DNA from: Eubacterium oxidoreducens
Lineage (GTDB): Bacteria; Bacillota; Clostridia; Lachnospirales; Lachnospiraceae
Direction: 5' to 3'
Assembly: GCF_900104415.1 (NCBI RefSeq)
Contig: NZ_FMXR01000007.1
Location: 147,330-211,329, forward strand
DNA length: 64,000 nucleotides
Below the pieces are notes generated by a model. That model did no database searches. It had not been told where the DNA came from and was given only the letters and a program-made list of their open reading frames with translations. Of the stretch, positions 36,913 to 45,458 are shown in pieces (the first letter of the stretch is position 1; the number at the start of each line of letters is the position of its first letter). The translations under genes were made by a program, and so were the position numbers.

Positions 36913-38466
36913 ATGAGTAGAAAGAATTGGGTTTTTATTTGTAATACGTCTCAATATGATATTATAGCTGCTTTTAGCAATTTAAATGAATTGTATTGGA
37001 AGCAGAGTGTTAATGTAAGTGTCGGTGATACTGTGTATATTTACGTAGGAAAACCATACTCTGCAATTATGTATAAATGTAAGGTTCTGGAAGTTGATTC
37101 TGAAAAAGATTTAATTGACGATTCACCCTATGTTGTTAATGGATATAATTTTGAAGATTATGGTCGCTATATGCGGATTAAGCTAGAAAAATCTTTTGAC
37201 GAGGATGAATTTCCATTGGAAAGTTTGAAAGAGAATGGGTTAAAAACTGTTCAAGGACCATCAATAATCTCAGATTCACTATTGAATTATTTGGAGAATA
37301 AAACAAATAGTGGTGTTGATGATATACGAGTTTTGTTTTGCAATATCGCATATATGCAGTTTTATGCTGGAACAACTGATGGCGACGTACCAGTTAATGG
37401 TGGCGAATATGTAAAAATACATCATGATGCGCTGGAAAAATACAATTACCATGAGGAGTCAGACGGATTTGTATATGGATTTGTTGAGACTAAGTATCAG
37501 GACGGATTTGAAAGCGGAAAATATCCAAAACAAATTCATATTGAAAATATAGATAAAGCATATGCAGGACAAGATTCAATAGATAATGTGACGGTTATAT
37601 TTTGCGCAAAGTCAGATCTGTACAGAAAAACAGTAATTGTTGGTTGGTATAAGAATGCTACCGTTTATCGTAATCGTATGTTTTTTGACGATAGACAATA
37701 TAACTTAAAAGCTAAATATTCAGAATGTGTCCTTCTTGATGAGATGGATAGAAATTATGTAATTAATCGAGCAAAATCTTCAGAGGATAAGGTTGGCATG
37801 GGTCAATCTAATGTTTGGTATGCAAATAAGAAAGCAGAAGAAATTAAGGTTAAACAAGATGTATTAAGATACATCGATAACTATAAGAACGCTGAAAACA
37901 AGCGGAATTTCATTAAACCAATTCCGGAAGATAAGGAAGAACAGGTTAAGCATGCGCTTGGACTTGATGACGAAAGTTTAAAAGAATATGCAGAAGCTAC
38001 GGTATCAAAGGAACCAGTTGCGGTAAGTGTTTCAACAAAACGTTTTGAGCGTAGCGCTTATATTGCTGAATATGCAAAAAGACGAGCAAATGGTATATGT
38101 CAATTGTGTAAGGAACCTGCTCCATTTAAGAAGCCGGATGGTACGCCTTTTCTTGAAACACATCATATTATTGAACTTGCTAATGGAGGTTCTGATAGCA
38201 TTGATAATACGGTTGCATTATGCCCAAATTGTCATAGAAAAATGCACTACGGAAAAAAGAGCGTGGATGATATACGTAAGTTACAGGAAAGCAATATAAA
38301 ATCTAATTCTAGTGTAGGTGTGGGTGCAAAAGTAAAGCACACGCGATACGGACAGGGGAAAATAATAGAAATAAGGGATGATGATGCGACAATTGTTTTT
38401 GGAAATCAAAAGAAATTAATTCGTTTATCATCTGCATTAACAAATGGAATTATAAGCCTCTTGTGA
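36913..38466 (+). CDS. EVE-domain HNH endonuclease (candidate modification-dependent restriction enzyme)
   Basis: 517 residues. N-terminus (about 1-140) has the EVE/PUA-like pattern (KNWVFICNTSQYD, VGDTVYIYVGKPY, KCKVLEVD), a fold known to read modified bases. A middle domain (about 140-330, VLFCNIAYMQFYAG, VVGWYKNATVYR) is not named by me. An HNH nuclease of McrA type spans about 393-445: ICQLC, ETHHIIELANGG, NTVALCPNCHRKMH, with the four zinc Cys and catalytic HH. The C-terminus (about 470-517) resembles the Tudor-like end of UvrD/PcrA. EVE plus HNH suggests cutting of modified DNA, for example phage DNA (inference). Helicase gene follows after 54 bases. Confidence 0.85.
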   Translation: MSRKNWVFICNTSQYDIIAAFSNLNELYWKQSVNVSVGDTVYIYVGKPYSAIMYKCKVLEVDSEKDLIDDSPYVVNGYNFEDYGRYMRIKLEKSFDEDEFPLESLKENGLKTVQGPSIISDSLLNYLENKTNSGVDDIRVLFCNIAYMQFYAGTTDGDVPVNGGEYVKIHHDALEKYNYHEESDGFVYGFVETKYQDGFESGKYPKQIHIENIDKAYAGQDSIDNVTVIFCAKSDLYRKTVIVGWYKNATVYRNRMFFDDRQYNLKAKYSECVLLDEMDRNYVINRAKSSEDKVGMGQSNVWYANKKAEEIKVKQDVLRYIDNYKNAENKRNFIKPIPEDKEEQVKHALGLDDESLKEYAEATVSKEPVAVSVSTKRFERSAYIAEYAKRRANGICQLCKEPAPFKKPDGTPFLETHHIIELANGGSDSIDNTVALCPNCHRKMHYGKKSVDDIRKLQESNIKSNSSVGVGAKVKHTRYGQGKIIEIRDDDATIVFGNQKKLIRLSSALTNGIISLL

Positions 38467-38520
38467 TACAATAATACATAGTGTATCAACAATGCATTTG
38501 TATTTAGGGGTCGGCTTTAA

Positions 38521-41500
38521 ATGGGGATTTTTGACAGAATATTTGGAAATAGACAACAGAATACGGATGATATCGTTATAGAGGACGTTCAGAATGAAAA
38601 TGTAGCTCGTCTGCTTGTTTATGGACGTTTCCTTAATATGCTTAAACAAGAAGACCGTTATATTGCGAAAAGTGATTACTTAAAACAAGCATCTGAGTAT
38701 AAATCCGATGTGGATTTTTTTGATGTTTTAAAGCAAAGTGGAATGCTAAAAGACTTCTGCAAAAAGAATGGTATCCCACAGAAGGATGTCGACAATATTA
38801 TTGATTCAAATGCTTCTCTTGAGAAAATTGTAGAGGAGCATAATGATAAATATATACAAGAAGCTCTTGTGAAGGAAAAAGATTATCTTGATAATGTTTT
38901 AAAGGCAGTGGATCCTAATATTGTTTTGGATGAGGATCAGAGAAAAGTAGTGCTTACAGATGAGGACTATTGCCTTGTTATTGCTGGTGCGGGTGCAGGA
39001 AAAACCACAACTGTAGCAGCGAAAGTAAAATACTTAGTAGATAAAAAGAATATAGACCCGTCACAGATTTTGGTGGTTTCATTCACCAATAAGGCAGTTA
39101 ATGAACTAAAAGAACGAATACAAAAAGATCTAGGGATAGATTGTCCGATTGCAACATTCCATTCTACCGGAAATGCAATCATTCACAAGAATTCTCCAGA
39201 AGAAAAATTAAATATTGTTGATCAATCGAAGTTATATTTTGTAATTCGTGATTATTTCCGGAATTCTATAATGAGGAATGAAAGCGCAGTGAACAATTTG
39301 ATATTGTTCTTTGCGTCTTATTTTGATGCTCCGTATGAAGGAGACGATTTGAATGGATTCTTTAATAATATCGCGAAGGCTAATTTTTCTACAATGCGCA
39401 GTGATTTGGAAGAATTCAAGCGGGATGTAATAGATGCGAGAACAAAGAAGTCTGTAACCATTCAAAATGAAATATTGCGGTCTTATCAAGAAGTGGAAAT
39501 AGCCAACTTTTTGTATTTAAACAATATAGATTACGAATATGAGCCAGTTTACAAATACGATATTTTATATGCAAGAAAGCCATACACTCCGGATTTTGTG
39601 ATTTATCAGGGAGATAAGGTTGCATACATAGAGCATTTTGGAATTACGGAATCCGGACAAAATGATAGGTTTTCCGATGAAGAAATCGCCCAATATAAAA
39701 AAGCGGTTAATGATAAAGTTGCACTTCATAGACAGCATGCGACTACGCTTATTTATACATTCTCGGCATATAATGATGGATGCAGTCTTATTTCTCATCT
39801 TAAGGAGGATCTTGAGGGAAATGATTTTGAATTAAAACCAAGATCCAATAAAGAAGTAATGGAGATGCTTGTTGCCGGCGAAGAAAACCGATATATTCGC
39901 AGATTAATCAGTCTTATTTGTCGTTTCATATCCAATTTCAAAGTAAATGCGTATCAAGAGGATGATTTTAATAGAATGTATCATTCGACGCAAAATGTTC
40001 GAAGCCGTTTGTTTTTAAGTATTTGTAATGATTGTTATTTAGAATACGAAAGATGGCTGAAAGAAAACAATGCTGTCGATTTTGAGGATATGATTAATGA
40101 ATCGGCAAGGTTACTTCGTGAAGTAAAAGACATGAAGAAAAAACTAGATTTCAAATATATTATCGTTGATGAATATCAGGATATTTCTCGTCAAAGATTT
40201 GATTTAACAAAAGCTTTATCGGAAGTAACAGATGCAAAGATAATTGCTGTTGGCGATGATTGGCAATCAATTTATGCATTTAGTGGTTCGGATATTACAT
40301 TATTTACAAAGTTTGAAGAGAAAATGGGATACGCCAAAATGTTGAAGATTGTTAGGACGTATCGTAATTCACAAGAGGTAATTGATATTGCTGGAAACTT
40401 TATTCAAAGAAATCCAGAACAAATTGAAAAGCAGTTAATTTCTCCTAAGCATATAGAAAATCCCGTGCTGATTTATACATATAATAGTAGGCTAAAGCAA
40501 CAGAATGCGGATAGACGAAGTGGTGCTGCATTTGCCATGGCAAACGCGATAGAGAGTGTGTTAACTGATTTGATATCTTATAAAAAGAATGAAGGAAAAG
40601 AACCGGGTAAAATTCTTTTATTAGGACGATTTGGTTTTGATGCAGATTTATTAGAACGTACTGGTTTGTTCGAATATAAAAGACGTGGAGATAAAGTTAA
40701 GAGTATTAAATATCCGAAGTTAGACATTACATTTATGACGGCCCATTCCTCCAAAGGACTTGGATACGATGATGTTATCGTTATAAATGGAAAAAATGAG
40801 ACTTATGGTTTCCCGTCAAAAGTAGAAGATGATCCAGTGCTGTCATTTGTAATTAAGGGAGATCGTTCTATTGATTATGCTGAAGAGCGCAGATTATTCT
40901 ATGTGGCAATGACACGAACGAAAAACAGAGTTTTCTTTATTGCGCCAGAAGCTAATCCTTCGGAGTTTTTAATTGAATTAAAGAAGACATATAAGAATGT
41001 AAAGTTGCTTGGTGAATGGAATGAAGAAGCACCAATAAGTATCGCCAAAAAAACGTGTCCGATATGTGGTTATCCAATGCAATTTAAGTATAAGCGGGCA
41101 TACGGATTGCGTTTACATATTTGTACTAATGAACCCGAAATCTGCGGATTTATGACAAACGCATATCAGGCAGGCAAGTTGTGTGTTCAAAAGTGTGACA
41201 GGTGTCGAGATGGCTATTTAATTGTAAAACCCGGGAAAGATAAAAGTTATTTCTTGGGATGTACTAATTATAAGAACAATGGTACAGGATGCAATAATAC
41301 TATTAGTAAACCGGATTATTACAAACAAATGGGATTCTCAATAGAAGATGAGAACGAGTTTATTGAAGAAGAAAAGGAGAAACTAAAATCTTCTACACAA
41401 CGGAAAAACGATACTTCGGATAAAATGGTTTTATTAGAAAATGATAGTACAGAAATTGTTAAATCTGACATTAATTCTCCTGTATATCGCGAATATGACT

Positions 41501-41859
41501 TGAATGACGTTGTTTTCAATATCCTTTGTGCTCTTCAAAATATCAGTAAAGTAAGATTTTACGGATTTAAAGTTTTATGCGCCGTATTACATGGGGATGA
41601 TATAGATAGACCAAATGCCGCGGAAATAAAAAGTATTCCGGAGTTTGGTATATATAATGATATGTCAATGAGCGAGATAAAATCGATTGTAGAATGGATG
41701 ATATCTGAGCATTATATTCTTGTTACAAAGGCAAATTATCCGGTCCTACATTCCACGTATGAAGGCCTGCATTATTCAGAATCAATTACGGTTAATAAGT
41801 TGAAAAAATTGAAAAAGATGCTTGAAGAGGAGATAACAGAATGGAACAGTTCGAAATAG
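38521..41859 (+). CDS. Helicase IV-like SF1 helicase with nuclease-like insert, Zn ribbons and RQC-like domain
   Basis: 1112 residues. Motif I AGAGAGKTTT (about 155), motif II VDEYQDIS (about 548), motif III GDDWQSIYAFSG, motif IV RTYRNSQEV, motif V/VI TAHSSKGLGYDDVIV and RRLFYVAMTRTKNRV. Between motifs Ia and II sits an insert (about 320-420) with EVEIANFLY, YTPDFVIY and YIEHFG, which has the D...ExH-like layout of PD-(D/E)xK nucleases and is also seen in helicase IV (HelD) relatives. Residues about 845-930 hold two topoisomerase-type zinc ribbons (CPICG, CDRC). About 990-1095 resembles an RQC winged helix. Likely partner of the EVE-HNH nuclease. Its end overlaps the next gene by 19 bases. 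Confidence 0.86.
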   Translation: MGIFDRIFGNRQQNTDDIVIEDVQNENVARLLVYGRFLNMLKQEDRYIAKSDYLKQASEYKSDVDFFDVLKQSGMLKDFCKKNGIPQKDVDNIIDSNASLEKIVEEHNDKYIQEALVKEKDYLDNVLKAVDPNIVLDEDQRKVVLTDEDYCLVIAGAGAGKTTTVAAKVKYLVDKKNIDPSQILVVSFTNKAVNELKERIQKDLGIDCPIATFHSTGNAIIHKNSPEEKLNIVDQSKLYFVIRDYFRNSIMRNESAVNNLILFFASYFDAPYEGDDLNGFFNNIAKANFSTMRSDLEEFKRDVIDARTKKSVTIQNEILRSYQEVEIANFLYLNNIDYEYEPVYKYDILYARKPYTPDFVIYQGDKVAYIEHFGITESGQNDRFSDEEIAQYKKAVNDKVALHRQHATTLIYTFSAYNDGCSLISHLKEDLEGNDFELKPRSNKEVMEMLVAGEENRYIRRLISLICRFISNFKVNAYQEDDFNRMYHSTQNVRSRLFLSICNDCYLEYERWLKENNAVDFEDMINESARLLREVKDMKKKLDFKYIIVDEYQDISRQRFDLTKALSEVTDAKIIAVGDDWQSIYAFSGSDITLFTKFEEKMGYAKMLKIVRTYRNSQEVIDIAGNFIQRNPEQIEKQLISPKHIENPVLIYTYNSRLKQQNADRRSGAAFAMANAIESVLTDLISYKKNEGKEPGKILLLGRFGFDADLLERTGLFEYKRRGDKVKSIKYPKLDITFMTAHSSKGLGYDDVIVINGKNETYGFPSKVEDDPVLSFVIKGDRSIDYAEERRLFYVAMTRTKNRVFFIAPEANPSEFLIELKKTYKNVKLLGEWNEEAPISIAKKTCPICGYPMQFKYKRAYGLRLHICTNEPEICGFMTNAYQAGKLCVQKCDRCRDGYLIVKPGKDKSYFLGCTNYKNNGTGCNNTISKPDYYKQMGFSIEDENEFIEEEKEKLKSSTQRKNDTSDKMVLLENDSTEIVKSDINSPVYREYDLNDVVFNILCALQNISKVRFYGFKVLCAVLHGDDIDRPNAAEIKSIPEFGIYNDMSMSEIKSIVEWMISEHYILVTKANYPVLHSTYEGLHYSESITVNKLKKLKKMLEEEITEWNSSK

Positions 41860-42404
41860 AAAAGCTTAATAAGGCAATAATATATGCTGATAGAATTGCA
41901 AATGGTAAAAACCCTATTAACAATTTACCTGTCGAGGATGATTACGTGTTGAATGATCCAAATGTCATCCGATGCATGTTCTTTATAAAGGACGTGTTAT
42001 GTGCTGTAAAGGATAATGAAGGTATTGTAGCCAATAAGGCCTCTAAACGCAGGGTTCCTAAAAGTAAATTTCCAATTGAAAGGCTACAGGATTTTAAGCC
42101 AAGAGGACAGGTAACCATTACGCCGTTTGTAAATAGTTTAAATGAAGGTCTAGATAAAGAAACGGTTGAGCTGATTAAAGTCAGAACTGTAACAGATTGG
42201 CTAAAGGAAAATGGATATTTGTCTAAAGAATACAATCAAAAGATTGGAAAAGAAATTACTGTAAGCACAGAAAAGGGAAATATGGCGGGAATTACATCTT
42301 CATTTCAGGTGTCTCCTAGTGGTACCGAATATTGTCGTGTAGAATATAGCCCGGAAGCTCAGGAAGTGATTGTGCAAAATATTGAAAAGATAATTGGCTC
42401 GTAA
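41841..42404 (+). CDS. Small partner protein of the nuclease-helicase operon
   Basis: 187 residues, no known domain recognised. Starts inside the helicase gene with GAAGAGGAG upstream, so it is translated with it. Basic central part (ASKRRVPKSKFPIERLQDFKPRGQVTITPF) and a C-terminal segment TVTDWLKENGYLS that looks like a small helical bundle with a winged part. Operon position suggests a DNA-binding or regulatory subunit; function unknown. Confidence 0.78.
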   Translation: MEQFEIEKLNKAIIYADRIANGKNPINNLPVEDDYVLNDPNVIRCMFFIKDVLCAVKDNEGIVANKASKRRVPKSKFPIERLQDFKPRGQVTITPFVNSLNEGLDKETVELIKVRTVTDWLKENGYLSKEYNQKIGKEITVSTEKGNMAGITSSFQVSPSGTEYCRVEYSPEAQEVIVQNIEKIIGS

Positions 42405-42452
42405 AGGATGGATAATTATTAGGGTATAAGACTATCCTTCGGAGGATTCAGA

Positions 42453-42879
42453 ATGGAATTCAGTGAACAAACAGATTTAAAAACTGTTATAAAGGCAATA
42501 AAAAAGAAAGAAATAAGGGACCATTATGATGTTCCGGAGGTATATAGAAACAACCCAGAGATTGTAAAAGTTGAGCGTATGATGAACCTTCGGGAGTTAT
42601 CGAAAAGATAATATAAGCGGTCTATTGATCACAGATTATGCAGGTGATGATTTAGATAAAAAGATTAAGGACTTATTTAAGCATATAACACGAGACCTGC
42701 GGATGATTTATAACATGGAAAAAGATACCTTAAAGGTGACAAGTTTTTCTAACTTTTTTAAGTCTGATTCCAATTATGAAATAATATGTAAGCATTTTGA
42801 TGATATAGATGACTACGATAAAGATAAAATCAAAGCATATATGGTTGTTTTTGATAAAGCTTATAAAAAGGATAAGTAG
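42453..42879 (+). pseudogene. Frameshifted small gene
   Basis: ATG 42453 after CGGAGGA opens a 52-codon frame ending at 42611. The +1 frame from about 42604 continues without a stop to 42879 (KDNISGLLITDYAGDDLDKK and about 75 more). Removing one A from the run AAAA at 42603-42606 joins the parts to a protein of about 141 residues. Either a true frameshift mutation or a base-calling error in an A-run. Family unknown; the second part is acidic and helical. Confidence 0.55.
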
Positions 42880-42881
42880 TT

Positions 42882-43070
42882 ATGGATAAATTCGATTTTA
42901 CCGATGGAGATTTTCTCCATAACATGGGCGGTGGCATGATGATGGATTCTGAAGGCCATATGATGCAGGATATGGGCGGAGGTATGGCCATGGATATGGA
43001 ATCCGGAGAAATGCATATTACTGATGAGGGCTCTCGGTCTATATTTGATAATGATGAGGATGATTGGTAA
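42882..43070 (+). CDS. Small Met/Gly/Asp-rich protein
   Basis: 62 residues. Two near repeats (HNMGGGMMMDSEGH and QDMGGGMAMDMESGEMH) and an acidic C-terminus; about one quarter Met. AAGGATAAG precedes the ATG, three bases after the previous frame. Met/His/Asp richness could bind Cu or another soft metal, or be a scaffold; no family recognised. Confidence 0.55.
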   Translation: MDKFDFTDGDFLHNMGGGMMMDSEGHMMQDMGGGMAMDMESGEMHITDEGSRSIFDNDEDDW

Positions 43071-43091
43071 AAATTGATGACTCTATTTAGG

Positions 43092-43123
43092 GGCGTGGCG
43101 TCATTTTGACGTCGCGCCTTTTT
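43092..43123 (+). terminator. Terminator
   Basis: GGCGTGGCGTC (43092-43102) / GACGTCGCGCC (43108-43118), TTTTT. A second TGACGTCA-type palindrome pair (GACGTCATTTTGACGTC) follows at 43140-43156. Confidence 0.85.
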
Positions 43124-43156
43124 ACTTTGTTGATTTGTTGACGTCATTTTGACGTC

Positions 43157-43259
43157 ACTTTTGGTCCATCGGACCAAAAGTTGGAGTTAAGATGGAACTT
43201 GTGGTCCACTGGACTACAAGTGAGCTGCTTTTAACTTGTGCTCCAGTGGAGCACAAGTT
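43157..43259. repeat. Three related 25-bp palindromes
   Basis: P1 ACTTTTGGTCC-ATC-GGACCAAAAGT (43157-43181), P2 ACTTGTGGTCC-ACT-GGACTACAAGT (43197-43221), P3 ACTTGTGCTCC-AGT-GGAGCACAAGT (43234-43258). They share one layout, differ at the same stem positions, and the differences are paired. A fourth member is at 43591-43617. Confidence 0.88.
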
Positions 43260-43313
43260 GGTATTTGGGGTTACAGGGTACGCCCTGTTCCACACGACAT
43301 AGGAGGGTGGTTT

Positions 43314-43490
43314 TTGCGGAAAGTTGGTGTATGCACCTTTATGCGTATCCTGTTATTTTTTGAAAATTTGCAGTGGCCAAGGGGTTCGACTATTCCGAAA
43401 AATCGTAATGGCTTTGCAGATGCCCTATTTATAAGGTTTTCAGAGAACGGAGTATCCGTCGTATGGGATGATTGTTCGGATGATCCGTAA
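43314..43490 (+). CDS. Doubtful small ORF
   Basis: 58 residues from TTG 43314, with AGGAGGG (43301-43307) upstream. Ends ENGVSVVWDDCSDDP. No family recognised. It is surrounded by hairpins and may be a remnant or non-coding. Confidence 0.3.
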   Translation: MRKVGVCTFMRILLFFENLQWPRGSTIPKNRNGFADALFIRFSENGVSVVWDDCSDDP

Positions 43491-43584
43491 TGGCTGTTTT
43501 TATAGTTTTAATCTTGGTCAGACCAATGGTCGGTTCACTGCGCGAACTACCTGCAAATGGCTTGGAATTAATGAATATAGCAAA

Positions 43585-43623
43585 TGAAAAAACTTCTGGT
43601 CCAATGGACCAGAAGTTTTTTCA
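43585..43623. terminator. Bidirectional terminator (fourth palindrome)
   Basis: 18-bp perfect stem TGAAAAAACTTCTGGTCC / GGACCAGAAGTTTTTTCA with loop AAT. A-run and T-run on both sides make it work both ways; it closes the minus-strand AbiE pair. Confidence 0.88.
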
Positions 43624-44526
43624 TTAGAATAAGTCTTTTGTAAAGTCTTGGATAAAAGCTTTTACATCCTCATATGAGATGTCATCGCTTATAAGATTTT
43701 TAGTTGTTTTTTCGTAATCATCAGCATAGAAGTCTTCATCGCAGAATTTCTTTATCAGCTCGGATATATTGATACTTTCATCTGCGGCAGGAGCAATGTT
43801 ATTTTTCATGCCTTGACGGTGAGCACGAACTTCTAAGATGAGTTTATGAAAATCATCATCTACTGTAACTTCTTTAGATATTTTGTAAATATCATAGAGA
43901 TGTCTGGAGTTACGAGCTGCTTTGTGTTGGATGTAGTAATCACAAAGGGCGAATATCTTGTCGATTAATGTTCGTTCCAATGATTGTACTCGCATTGTAA
44001 ATGGAGTGAGCTCGTATTCTTCAAGTAAATCAGGTTCTTCATCTTTTAGTGCTTGATAGATATAGTTGCTGATTTCGTGTTCTACAGTCGGAAATGCATA
44101 TGACATAAGAGCTGTTTCCAATTTTACATAGGTGTCCAGAAATGGGTCTTCGATAATTGAGCTATAGGCCATATCGTAATGGTTGTAATCTTTATCGCTT
44201 TCAATAGAATCCCGATTTGCAATTTCTAAACCTAATTCATCAGCTATGAGCTTTAGGATGTTGTATTTAAGCTTTTTACGTCTGTTTTCTCCTAAATGCT
44301 CTGTGAAGGTGATATCAATATCTTCTGAAAAACGGTCTATTACACCGTACGCTTTTGAAAGAGAGGTGCCACCTTTAAAGCAAATCGGATATTCACATGT
44401 GGAGAGTTTTTTAAGTATGATTGTAACGTAGTAGTCTTTTTCTACGATATCCTGAGCCTGGCCAATACGTTCAGCTGTAAGAGCAACGATATCATTAAAT
44501 AATTCTTTGTCATTATGCAAGTACAT
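43624..44526 (-). CDS. AbiEii-type nucleotidyltransferase toxin
   Basis: 300 residues. Nucleotidyltransferase motif GGTSLSK at 52-58 and RFSEDIDI at 65-72, plus YVTIILKKLS and a C-terminal helical part with YDIYKISK; this is the AbiEii/AbiGii (DUF1814) family. Family members stop growth during phage infection by adding nucleotides to tRNA. It overlaps its partner by 14 bases (44513-44526), so the pair is coupled. Confidence 0.88.
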   Translation of the reverse strand: MYLHNDKELFNDIVALTAERIGQAQDIVEKDYYVTIILKKLSTCEYPICFKGGTSLSKAYGVIDRFSEDIDITFTEHLGENRRKKLKYNILKLIADELGLEIANRDSIESDKDYNHYDMAYSSIIEDPFLDTYVKLETALMSYAFPTVEHEISNYIYQALKDEEPDLLEEYELTPFTMRVQSLERTLIDKIFALCDYYIQHKAARNSRHLYDIYKISKEVTVDDDFHKLILEVRAHRQGMKNNIAPAADESINISELIKKFCDEDFYADDYEKTTKNLISDDISYEDVKAFIQDFTKDLF

Positions 44527-45136
44527 TGTCTAACCTCAATTCATAATAAAATCTAAAAGCAGTTAATGGAAAGTGTCGAATATAATGATCTATATCATCT
44601 CTTGTAATCTTATATGCTTCAATATATTTTAAAAAACATTTTCTTACGTCATCATAGTCGTAGTCTGAATAAGTATCAAGATTCGATAGCAGATCCAACA
44701 TCTGAAGGATGTGTACATTTTCATTAGTTATCGAGATTAGTGGCTTTTTGACTTTAAATCTTCTATTGCCAATCTTAACATCTCTGGGAGCGGAGTTCGT
44801 GTTGTTGCTTACAATTTCTACTACTTGGGGAACCTGTGTTGATATGCCAAGCTGGTTCGCAAATGTGTTACCGGAATAGTATCCATCAATCTTTCCGTTT
44901 TTTGAAATATATTTATATTTTGCTATCGTATCAGCTGTAGGACCTACTGCAGATTTTAGCCTGGTTTTCTTTGGAATATAGTAGATGCCATTGTCGTATT
45001 TAGCCAGTAAGCCTTTTTTGCATAAAGACGTTAGCTGCTGAGTAAGCGCAGATTTTGATATCTCTCCATCATAAATATCGGAGAAGAATATTGGCTCGCC
45101 TTCTTTATATTTTTCAGTAAGTAATTCATAAATCAT
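44513..45136 (-). CDS. AbiEi-like antitoxin and transcriptional regulator
   Basis: 207 residues. N-terminal winged helix at about 1-60 (SDIYDGEISKSALTQQLTSLCKKG, GIYYIP), then a C-terminal AbiEi/DUF6088-like domain (YYSGNTFANQLGISTQ, RRFKVKK). AbiEi proteins repress the operon and counter the toxin without binding it (type IV). AGGTGGTGATA precedes the start. Confidence 0.85.
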   Translation of the reverse strand: MIYELLTEKYKEGEPIFFSDIYDGEISKSALTQQLTSLCKKGLLAKYDNGIYYIPKKTRLKSAVGPTADTIAKYKYISKNGKIDGYYSGNTFANQLGISTQVPQVVEIVSNNTNSAPRDVKIGNRRFKVKKPLISITNENVHILQMLDLLSNLDTYSDYDYDDVRKCFLKYIEAYKITRDDIDHYIRHFPLTAFRFYYELRLDNVLA

Positions 45137-45458
45137 ATTATCACCACCTAAACAAAATGTGATTGTTTATACAATTTGTTAAGTTCATTGTATCACGTAT
45201 TATAGAAAAGTCAAATGCGCAGCCATTTCTAAGTCGAGATAAATCTCGGCTTTATTTCTTTACATAAATTTTTAGTAATCAGTCCTGACTCGTTCCAAAT
45301 AAGAGGTGTAGAGAAGAAAAAGATTGCTTGATTTTTAGTAATCAGCATTTTTTCAACCCAAATGATTAGTAGAGATGCAAATAAAAGGTAAGAAATTTTT
45401 CAATGCATTTAGTAATGGGTGTAAAACCACCCCAAATGTTTATTAGGAGGAATTAGGA
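45137..45458. other. Gene-free region between AbiE pair and recombinase unit
   Basis: Holds the minus-strand promoter area of abiEi, with TTGTATAAACAA (about 45163-45174); a hairpin AAGTCGAGAT-AA-ATCTCGGCTT (45231-45252) followed by TATTTC; and a 15-base direct repeat ATTTTTAGTAATCAG at 45268-45282 and 45331-45345. No gene seen. Confidence 0.5.

Noticed and set aside
43140..43617. CRISPR array
   Set aside because: The repeated units are palindromes with irregular spacing and unequal sequences, without uniform spacers or cas genes.
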